From Rikenellaceae bacterium (GTDB lineage: Bacteria; Bacteroidota; Bacteroidia; Bacteroidales; Rikenellaceae): a DNA stretch of 64,000 bases. The stretch spans positions 1-64,000 of the forward strand of contig SUZJ01000001.1 of NCBI GenBank assembly GCA_015059945.1. Direction: 5' to 3'. A program made the position numbers and the translations under genes. Below are positions 57,118-64,000 of this stretch, piece after piece. A model generated the notes under the pieces. That model worked only from the letters and a program-made list of their open reading frames with translations, was not told where the DNA came from and searched no databases. Each line of letters opens with the position of its first letter. The stretch's first letter is position 1.

Positions 57118-58410
57118 ATGAATTTCGTTGATGAGATGAGGTGGAGGGGTATGATCCACGATATGATGCCCGGCACCGAGGAACAGCTTAACAAAGAGAT
57201 GACAACGGCCTACTTGGGCATTGACCCCACGGCCGACTCGCTACATATTGGCCACCTGGTGGGTGTGATGATTCTGAAGCACCTCCAGCGTTGCGGCCAC
57301 AAACCTATCGCTCTGGTGGGCGGTGCAACTGGTATGATTGGCGACCCCTCGGGCAAGTCGCAGGAGCGCAACCTGCTCGATGAGGCCACCTTGCGCCACA
57401 ATCAGGAGGCCATTAAGGCTCAGCTCTCGAGGCTTATCGACTTCGACAGCGATGCCCCCAATGCCGCCGTTATGGTAAACAACTACGACTGGATGAAGGA
57501 CTTCTCGTTCTTGGAGTTCATCCGCGATATCGGCAAGCACATCACCGTAAACTATATGATGGCCAAAGACTCGGTCAAGAAGCGCTTTAATGGCGAGGGC
57601 GAGGGTATGTCGTTCACCGAGTTTACCTACCAGCTGGTGCAGGGCTACGACTTCTTCCACCTCTACGAGGCCTATGGCTGTAAGCTGCAGGTGGGCGGTA
57701 GCGACCAGTGGGGCAACATCACCACCGGCACCGAGCTCATCCGCCGCAAACTGGGCAAAGATGATGCTTATGCGCTGACCTGCCCCCTTATCAAAAAGGC
57801 CGACGGCACCAAGTTTGGCAAGACCGAGAGCGGCAACGTGTGGCTCGACGCCCGTTACACTTCGCCCTACAAGTTCTACCAGTTCTGGCTCAATGTGAGC
57901 GACGAGGATGCCAAACGCTACATCTGCATCTTCACCCTGCTCAACAAGCAGACCATCGACAACCTGATTGCCGAGCACGAAGAGGCTCCCCACGAGCGCA
58001 AACTCCAAAAACGTCTGGCTCAGGAGATTACCACAATGATTCACTCGGCCGAGGAGTACGAGAAGGCTGTTGCAGCCAGTGGCATACTGTTTGGTGCCAA
58101 CGCTGCCGAGGCCCTCAAAACCATTGACGAGCAGACTTTCTTGCAGGTATTCGAGGGTGTTCCACAGTACAAGATTTCGGCTGCCGAGTTGGCCGAGGGC
58201 GTTGATATGCTCAGCCTCTGCGCCGAGAAGTGCAACATCTTCCCCTCGAAGGGCGAGTTGCGCAAGCTGATTCAGGGTGGTGGCGTGTCGCTCAACAAGG
58301 AGAAGGTTGCCGACCCCTATATGGTCGTTAGCAGCGCTAACCTGATTGCCGGCAAGTATCTGCTTGTCCAGAAAGGCAAGAAGAACAACTACATTGTTAT
58401 TGCAGAATAA
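57118..58410 (+). CDS. tyrS: Tyrosyl-tRNA synthetase
   Basis: A 430-residue class Ic enzyme, dimeric, charging tRNA-Tyr. HIGH is at 43-46 (SLHIGHLVG). The KMSKS-class motif is KFGKT at 232-236, the TyrRS variant. An S4-like RNA-binding domain is at about 365-425 ([16 protein letters not shown]). Length fits the bacterial TyrRS of E. coli type (424). It is 50 bp after dnaX, possibly co-transcribed. Confidence 0.96.
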   Translation: MNFVDEMRWRGMIHDMMPGTEEQLNKEMTTAYLGIDPTADSLHIGHLVGVMILKHLQRCGHKPIALVGGATGMIGDPSGKSQERNLLDEATLRHNQEAIKAQLSRLIDFDSDAPNAAVMVNNYDWMKDFSFLEFIRDIGKHITVNYMMAKDSVKKRFNGEGEGMSFTEFTYQLVQGYDFFHLYEAYGCKLQVGGSDQWGNITTGTELIRRKLGKDDAYALTCPLIKKADGTKFGKTESGNVWLDARYTSPYKFYQFWLNVSDEDAKRYICIFTLLNKQTIDNLIAEHEEAPHERKLQKRLAQEITTMIHSAEEYEKAVAASGILFGANAAEALKTIDEQTFLQVFEGVPQYKISAAELAEGVDMLSLCAEKCNIFPSKGELRKLIQGGGVSLNKEKVADPYMVVSSANLIAGKYLLVQKGKKNNYIVIAE

Positions 58411-58484
58411 AACGATGTAAGGTCGTTTGCACAACTAATAGTTCTGATTTAACAACACTTAAACACTTTTACATTCCCCCTAAA

Positions 58485-58533
58485 TCCCCCTTTGACAAAG
58501 GGGGACTTGGTCAAAGAGCCACGAGGCTCTTTG
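58485..58533. repeat. Two adjacent palindromes in the tyrS-peptidase gap
   Basis: TCCCCCTTTGACAAAGGGGGA (58485-58505, split at the central GAC) and CAAAGAGCC-ACGA-GGCTCTTTG (58512-58533) follow CCCCCTAAA. The layout recalls the palindromic elements at 13950, 31684 and 32105 but the sequence is different. Confidence 0.65.
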
Positions 58534-58567
58534 ATGGGTGGAGCTCACTAAAAGCTGAATATATTCC

Positions 58568-58605
58568 AAGGGTGGGTTCTTGACACACAAAGACAACCCA
58601 CCCTT
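58568..58605 (+). terminator. Hairpin downstream of tyrS
   Basis: AAGGGTGGGTT pairs with AACCCACCCTT across 16 nt and is followed by ATTATATT. It lies 158 bp after the tyrS stop and 82 bp before the next gene, and is a probable terminator. Confidence 0.65.
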
Positions 58606-58686
58606 ATTATATTCGAGCGGTGCGGATGTTACAAATTGCCCCCTCAAACGTCTACATAGTGTAACAACACAATTATCTATAAAAAT

Positions 58687-60120
58687 ATGAAACGACTACT
58701 GACTCTTTTGGTGGTGCTCGGTGCCACCCTGACTGTGGGCCTTGCCCAAGATGTCGAAAAACAGCTCCGCAGCCACGTCGAATATCTCACGAGCGATGCT
58801 CTGGCAGGTCGCAAGGCAGGCAGCGAGGGTGCCGAGGCCGCAGCAGCCTATATCGAGAAACACTTCGACTCGACACTGCACCTACCCACTCGCCTGCAAT
58901 ACTTTACCGTAACCCTCGAAGAGTCGAGCTTCTGCAACGTGATTGCCCGCATCGAGGGTGTGCAGCCCAACAAGTATATTATTATAGGTGCCCACTACGA
59001 CCACCTCGGCACCAAGCGTGGCAAAATCTACCACGGAGCCGACGACAACGCCTCGGGCACAGCAGCCCTGCTTGAGGTTGCCCGCTCGTTTACGCGTCGC
59101 AACTACAAGCCCCAGTACACTCTGCTCTTCGTGGCCTTCGATGCCGAGGAGTTGGGGCTCTATGGCTCAAAAGCCTATGTCGAGAAGTACCACCTGACGG
59201 CCGACAACGTAAAGGCTATGATAAATATGGATATGGTGGGCTGGCTCAAAGACGGAGCCCTCAACATCGAGGGTACAGGTACGCTCAACGGTAGCGAGGA
59301 GGCCATCAACCGCCTGGCCACCAAGCACTCGCTGGTCGTAGAGACCAAAAACTTCGAGACCTCGTGCCTGACGGGTACCGACACCGAGTCCTTTGCCCTG
59401 CAAGGCATCCCCACCCTATCGCTCAATACGGGTATGGAGTCGCCCTACCACAAGCCCGAGGATACGGCCGACAAGATTGACTACGAGGGCCTGGCCAAGA
59501 TTACCAACTTTGTGGGCGACTTGGTGGTAGAGATTGACAAGACCAACTCGACCGTTGCCTCATCGGGCAAGGTCGCACGCAAGCACCGCGCCAACACCCT
59601 CGACATAGCCCTCGCCTATGGCGCAGGCTCAACCCACCAGCACATTCCCAACGCTGCCGTCGACGGTCGCCCCGACGACTGCTGGCACATTGGCCTAACG
59701 GCCCAATATGCGCTGCGCCACGTTGGTCTGCGCGCCTCGGTGCTCTACGACAAGCGTAAGGCCCTCGCCCCTGCCGACGTGAACAACATCTACGGCCCTG
59801 CCGCCACTCTGGGGCTCAAATCGGTAACCGTACCCGCCGAGCTGATGCTCAAAACCAAGGGCAAGAGTTGCCTCTACATTGCCGGTGGTGGCTACTACTC
59901 GTGGATTTTCGAGAGCCGCTTGGATGGCGAAAAGATTGATATGCTCTCGCGTGGCATCGACAGTACCGAGTACGGCTTGCAGTGGAGCCTTGGCGGTCGC
60001 CTGTCGAGCTTCTACATCGAGCTGACCCGTCGCTACTCGCTTGTCCCCCTCTCGCAGGGAGGTATGATGCCTACGGTTTACAATCGTTCGTCGCTCTGCT
60101 CGATGGGTATATTCTTCTAA
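58687..60120 (+). CDS. Secreted M28 metallopeptidase fused to a putative outer-membrane beta-barrel
   Basis: 477 residues. A signal peptide covers about 1-20. The M28 (aminopeptidase) domain spans about 22-290 with zinc ligands H103, D119, E155, D182 and H255 and the general base E154 (HYDH, HGADDNASG, DAEELG). From about 300 to the end the sequence turns into alternating strands (DIALAYGAGS, IGLTAQYALRHVGLRAS, CLYIAGGGYYSWIFE, GLQWSLGGRLSSFYIELTRRYSL) and ends MGIFF, the terminal aromatic of outer-membrane barrels. This predicts a peptidase tethered at the outer membrane. Secreted M28 enzymes are common, but this fusion is not one I recognise. Confidence 0.85.
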   Translation: MKRLLTLLVVLGATLTVGLAQDVEKQLRSHVEYLTSDALAGRKAGSEGAEAAAAYIEKHFDSTLHLPTRLQYFTVTLEESSFCNVIARIEGVQPNKYIIIGAHYDHLGTKRGKIYHGADDNASGTAALLEVARSFTRRNYKPQYTLLFVAFDAEELGLYGSKAYVEKYHLTADNVKAMINMDMVGWLKDGALNIEGTGTLNGSEEAINRLATKHSLVVETKNFETSCLTGTDTESFALQGIPTLSLNTGMESPYHKPEDTADKIDYEGLAKITNFVGDLVVEIDKTNSTVASSGKVARKHRANTLDIALAYGAGSTHQHIPNAAVDGRPDDCWHIGLTAQYALRHVGLRASVLYDKRKALAPADVNNIYGPAATLGLKSVTVPAELMLKTKGKSCLYIAGGGYYSWIFESRLDGEKIDMLSRGIDSTEYGLQWSLGGRLSSFYIELTRRYSLVPLSQGGMMPTVYNRSSLCSMGIFF

Positions 60121-60153
60121 TATGGTACTTAATTGGTATTAAACCATACAAAA

Positions 60154-60190
60154 AGAGAGGGCCTCCCAAATCGGGAGGCCCTCTCTTTTC
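60154..60190. terminator. Bidirectional terminator between the peptidase gene and rpoC
   Basis: A perfect 14-bp stem, AGAGAGGGCCTCCC / GGGAGGCCCTCTCT with loop AAATC, has T-runs on both outer sides and lies between convergent genes. Confidence 0.9.
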
Positions 60191-60214
60191 TATGTGTTGT
60201 AGTCTATACCTAAA

Positions 60215-63200
60215 CTACTCGGTCTTAGCGATATTCTCGTAGTTGGCCTTCGAGCCTACGCTCACATTCTGCCAATCGCGAACACCGGTACCTGCGGGAA
60301 TCAGGTGACCACAGATTACGTTCTCCTTCAAGTTCAACAGAGGATCGACCTTACCATTGATTGCGGCCTCGTTGAGCACCTTGGTAGTCTCCTGGAACGA
60401 TGCAGCCGACATAAACGAGCTGGTCTGCAAAGCTGCACGAGTGATACCCTGCAATACCTGACGCGAAGTAGCGGGAACAATCTCGCGCACCTCTACCTGT
60501 GCCAAGTCTTTGCGTTTGAGCGACGAGTTCTCGTCCCTCAACTGGCGTACCGAGATAATCTGGCCGGCCTTGACATTCTGCGAGTCGCCTGCGTTGGTAA
60601 CAACAACCTTGTCGTACAAGGCGTCATTAACCTCCATAAACTCCCACTTGTCAACAATCTGCTCCTCCAAGAAGCGAGTGTCGCCGGGATCGTCAATCTG
60701 AACTTTGTTCATCATCTGGCGAACGATAACCTCAAAGTGCTTGTCGTTAATCTTAACACCCTGACCACGATAAACCTCCTGTACCTCGTTAACGATGTAC
60801 TCCTGTACCTTGGTAGGACCAAGAATCGAGAGGATATCGCTGGGGGTGATAGCACCATCCGACAGAGGCATACCTGCCCTGATGTAGTCGTTCTCCTGTA
60901 CCAAAATCTGACGGCTCAGAGGTACCAGATACTTGCGCTCCTGACCATCGCGCGAGATAACGATAATCTCGCGGTTACCACGTTTGATTTTGCCGAATGC
61001 AACCTCACCATCAATCTCCGAAACAATTGCGGGGTTCGAGGGGTTACGTGCCTCAAACAGCTCGGTAACTCGGGGCAGACCACCGGTAATATCGCCTGCC
61101 TTACCGAACGAACGAGGTATCTTGATCATAATCTCGCCAGCCTTAATCTTGGCATTCTCCTTAACTACGATGTGAGCACCCACAGGCAAGTTGTACTGTT
61201 TCTGCTCAATACCCTCTTTGTCGAGAATCTTGATGATGGGGTTCTTGGTCTTGTCACGCGACTCGATAATAACCTTCTCGCGCAGACCGGTCTGCTCATC
61301 ATACTCGTCGCGATAGGTAGCACCCTCAACTACGTTCTCAAAGACAACCTTACCATCGAACTCCGAGATAATAACTGCGTTGAAGGGATCCCACTCGCAG
61401 ATGATATCGCCTTTCTGTACACTCTCGCCATCGAGTTTGTAGAGAGTCGAGCCGTAAGCCAAGTTGTAGGTAAACAGCACACTACCGGTCTCTTTGCTCA
61501 CGATGCGCAACTCGGCCTGACGGCTGACAACCAAGTTCTTTGGATTGCCATCGCGGTCTTTGGCCTTGATGAGGCGCAACTCCTCAATCTCGATAACACC
61601 GTCGTATTTAGCCACCAAGCGGTTGTCGATCGACGAGCCACTTGCAACACCACCGACGTGGAATGTACGCAGAGTCAGCTGAGTACCTGGCTCACCAATC
61701 GACTGTGCTGCGATAACGCCCACAACCTCACCCTTCTGAACGGGGCGACCTGTTGCCAGGTTACGGCCGTAGCACTTGGCGCACACACCGTGGCGCGACT
61801 CGCAGGTAAGTACCGAGCGAATCTCCACCTGCTCGATGGGCGAAGCCTGAATTGCGGCAGCAGCATCCTCGTTAATCTCCTCGCCACCGCGAACCAAAAT
61901 CTCGCCGGTGATGGGGTGAACAACATCCTGCACTGCTGTACGGCCCAGAATCCTCTCATAGAGGCTCTGGATAACTGCGTCGTTGCGCTTAACAGCCGTA
62001 GCGGTCAAGCCACGCAGAGTGCCGCAATCCTCCTCGTTGATAATAACGTCGTTGGCAACGTCTACCAAACGACGGGTCAGATAACCTGCGTCGGCAGTCT
62101 TAAGTGCGGTATCTGCCAAACCTTTACGAGCACCGTGGGTAGAGATAAAGTACTCCAACACCGACAGACCCTCCTTAAAGTTCGACAAGATGGGGTTCTC
62201 GATAGTCTGACCGCCCTCGGCACCCGACTTCTGGGGTTTAGCCATCAGACCACGCATACCGCCCAACTGACGAATCTGCTCCCTACTACCACGAGCACCC
62301 GAATCAAGCATCATAAATACGGGGTTGAAGCCGTCTTGGTCTGCTTTCAGGTGGTTATAAACGGCTGCGGTAACCTTGTTGTTCACATTGGTCCACACGT
62401 CGATAACCTTGTTATAACGCTCGTTGTTGGTAATAAGACCCATATTATACTGCTCCAAGAACTGAGCAACCTGCTGGTTACCCTGCTCTACCAGAGTCTT
62501 CTTCTCCTCGGGGATGATAACTGCACCCAGGTTGAACGACAGACCACCCTGGAATGCCATCCTATAACCCATAGCCTTGATATCATCGAGGAATGCGGCT
62601 GCCTTGTCGGCACCCGACTTCTTCATCACTACACCGATGATGTCCCTCAGGGTGTTCTTCTTCAACAGCAAGTTGATGTAGCCAACCTCTTTGGGAACAA
62701 CCTGGTTGAACAGCACTCGACCAACCGAGGTGGGGATAATCTTGGTAATGTCGTTACCCTCCTCGTCTACGGTGTTGATCTTCACATTAACCAGAGTGTG
62801 GATGTCTACGCGGCCCTCGTTGTAGGCAATGATAGCCTCCTCGGGACCGTAGAAGGTAAATGCAGGCTTAACACCCTCCCTGGGACGAATCTCGCCATTC
62901 TGCAAGTCATCCCACTGATTAACCTTCTCGCCCTTCTCGATGAGCTCTTTACGATAGATAGCCTTCTCCCTGTCGGGGCGAGCCTCGGTGCCGTAAATCT
63001 TAGTAATGTAGTACAGACCAAGCACCATATCCTGCGAAGGTACGGTAATAGGCGCACCGTTAGCGGGGTTAAGGATGTTGTGCGAGCCGAGCATCAGCAG
63101 CTGTGCCTCCAAGATTGCAGCGTTGCCCAGGGGCAAGTGAACCGCCATCTGGTCACCATCAAAGTCGGCGTTGAATGCCGTACAAGCCAGTGGGTGCAAC

Positions 63201-64000
63201 TGCATTGCCTTGCCCTCAATCAGCTTGGGCTGGAAGGCCTGAATACCCAATCGGTGCAGGGTAGGAGCACGGTTCATCAGTACGGGGTGACCCTTGATTA
63301 CGTTCTCCAAGATATCCCAGATGATGGGGTCTTTCCTATCGATAATCTTCTTAGCCGACTTAACAGTCTTAACGATACCGCGCTCGATGAGTTTGCGGAT
63401 GATGAAAGGCTTGTACAACTCAGCCGCCATATCCTTAGGAATACCCATCTCGTGCATCTTCAGCTCGGGACCTACAACGATAACCGAACGTGCCGAGTAG
63501 TCTACACGTTTACCGAGCAGGTTCTGACGGAAGCGGCCCTGTTTACCCTTCAAGCTGTCGCTGAGCGATTTCAGAGGCCTATTGCTCTCGGTCTTGACTG
63601 CGCTGGTCTTGCGCGAGTTGTCAAACAGGCTATCAACAGCCTCCTGCAACATACGCTTCTCGTTACGCAAGATAACCTCGGGAGCCTTAATCTCGATGAG
63701 TCGTTTCAGACGGTTGTTGCGGATGATAACCCTACGATAAAGGTCGTTCAAATCCGAGGTTGCAAACCTACCGCCATCCAGAGGTACCAGAGGACGCAGT
63801 TCGGGAGGAATCACGGGGATTACCTTCAAAACCATCCACTCGGGATTGTTCACCTCACGCGACTCGCGGAAAGCCTCAATAATGTTGAGCCTCTTCAAAG
63901 CATCAGCCTTACGCTGCTGCGAGGTCTCTTTGTTGGCCTTGTCGCGCAACTCATAGCTGAGCGAGTCCAAATCGAGCCTCTGCAACATAGTCAGCACAGC
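60215..64000 (-). CDS. rpoC: RNA polymerase beta' subunit (N-terminus beyond the window)
   Basis: 1,261 codons are visible. The frame is open to base 64000, so the first ~160 residues, with the zinc ribbon, are missing. The Mg2+-binding NADFDGD of the active site is at 63152-63172. The second zinc site is seen as CGTLRG then [11 protein letters not shown]. The trigger-loop and bridge-helix regions read as continuous, intact sequence. Bacteroidota beta' is ~1,420 residues, so length fits. The upstream neighbour should be rpoB. It is followed by a strong terminator. Confidence 0.97.
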   Translation of the reverse strand, partial: AVLTMLQRLDLDSLSYELRDKANKETSQQRKADALKRLNIIEAFRESREVNNPEWMVLKVIPVIPPELRPLVPLDGGRFATSDLNDLYRRVIIRNNRLKRLIEIKAPEVILRNEKRMLQEAVDSLFDNSRKTSAVKTESNRPLKSLSDSLKGKQGRFRQNLLGKRVDYSARSVIVVGPELKMHEMGIPKDMAAELYKPFIIRKLIERGIVKTVKSAKKIIDRKDPIIWDILENVIKGHPVLMNRAPTLHRLGIQAFQPKLIEGKAMQLHPLACTAFNADFDGDQMAVHLPLGNAAILEAQLLMLGSHNILNPANGAPITVPSQDMVLGLYYITKIYGTEARPDREKAIYRKELIEKGEKVNQWDDLQNGEIRPREGVKPAFTFYGPEEAIIAYNEGRVDIHTLVNVKINTVDEEGNDITKIIPTSVGRVLFNQVVPKEVGYINLLLKKNTLRDIIGVVMKKSGADKAAAFLDDIKAMGYRMAFQGGLSFNLGAVIIPEEKKTLVEQGNQQVAQFLEQYNMGLITNNERYNKVIDVWTNVNNKVTAAVYNHLKADQDGFNPVFMMLDSGARGSREQIRQLGGMRGLMAKPQKSGAEGGQTIENPILSNFKEGLSVLEYFISTHGARKGLADTALKTADAGYLTRRLVDVANDVIINEEDCGTLRGLTATAVKRNDAVIQSLYERILGRTAVQDVVHPITGEILVRGGEEINEDAAAAIQASPIEQVEIRSVLTCESRHGVCAKCYGRNLATGRPVQKGEVVGVIAAQSIGEPGTQLTLRTFHVGGVASGSSIDNRLVAKYDGVIEIEELRLIKAKDRDGNPKNLVVSRQAELRIVSKETGSVLFTYNLAYGSTLYKLDGESVQKGDIICEWDPFNAVIISEFDGKVVFENVVEGATYRDEYDEQTGLREKVIIESRDKTKNPIIKILDKEGIEQKQYNLPVGAHIVVKENAKIKAGEIMIKIPRSFGKAGDITGGLPRVTELFEARNPSNPAIVSEIDGEVAFGKIKRGNREIIVISRDGQERKYLVPLSRQILVQENDYIRAGMPLSDGAITPSDILSILGPTKVQEYIVNEVQEVYRGQGVKINDKHFEVIVRQMMNKVQIDDPGDTRFLEEQIVDKWEFMEVNDALYDKVVVTNAGDSQNVKAGQIISVRQLRDENSSLKRKDLAQVEVREIVPATSRQVLQGITRAALQTSSFMSAASFQETTKVLNEAAINGKVDPLLNLKENVICGHLIPAGTGVRDWQNVSVGSKANYENIAKTE

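Overview
The window looks like a chromosomal segment from a Bacteroidota member, most likely order Bacteroidales. A Rikenellaceae/Alistipes-like host is my guess from the moderately high GC and gene styles, and is not proven. The evidence is repeated TAnnTTTG -7 promoter boxes, often TATCTTTG with TTTG or TTG 18-20 bp upstream; few strong Shine-Dalgarno sequences; a Bat/MoxR operon; PorT-type outer-membrane barrels; a DUF5106-type thioredoxin protein; an L17 with a long Lys/Ala tail; and a MurA with Asp in place of the catalytic Cys. No tRNA, rRNA, CRISPR array, transposase or phage gene was seen.

Layout. Positions 1-170 hold the tail of an unidentified gene. Then come a bifunctional penicillin-binding protein (307-2721) and aspartate-semialdehyde dehydrogenase (2800-3801). 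A minus-strand block follows with an MFS transporter, a secreted TPR protein and ValRS (3896-9996). Divergent from it is a plus-strand block with Lon and a six-gene MoxR/DUF58/Bat-type stress or envelope operon (10297-18971), followed by murA and a small membrane protein. A DUF5106 thioredoxin-like protein (minus) diverges from a three-subunit fumarate reductase/succinate dehydrogenase operon and enolase (21758-26644). Positions 26736-31610 mix single genes: an outer-membrane barrel, cardiolipin synthase, GreA, ferritin and a TIR-domain chimera. A 763-bp gene-free stretch (31611-32373) is built from hairpins and short dispersed repeats.

The centre (32374-51363, all minus strand) is one uninterrupted translation supercluster. 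In transcription order it runs rpsL-rpsG-fusA-rpsJ, rplC-D-W-B, rpsS, rplV, rpsC, rplP, rpmC, rpsQ, rplN-X-E, rpsN, [343-bp gap with a promoter], rpsH, rplF-R, rpsE, rpmD, rplO, secY, map, [promoter] infA, rpmJ, rpsM-K-D, rpoA, rplQ. Compared with classical orders, tuf is absent after fusA and adk is absent between secY and map. Three well-formed promoters (before rpsL, rpsH and infA) suggest how it is divided.

The right end has LeuRS, an MntP-type manganese exporter, DnaX, TyrRS, an M28 peptidase fused to an apparent outer-membrane barrel, and the C-terminal ~1,260 residues of RpoC running off the window edge.

The items most worth a second look are: an A10 run in dnaX whose two alternative frames both stop within a few codons, a likely tau/gamma switch; the TIR-linker-lectin-fold-like chimera; the M28 peptidase/beta-barrel fusion; the reordered Bat operon without BatD/BatE; Asp-type MurA; an 84-bp inverted intergenic repeat pair; and a family of C/G-rich palindromic intergenic elements.
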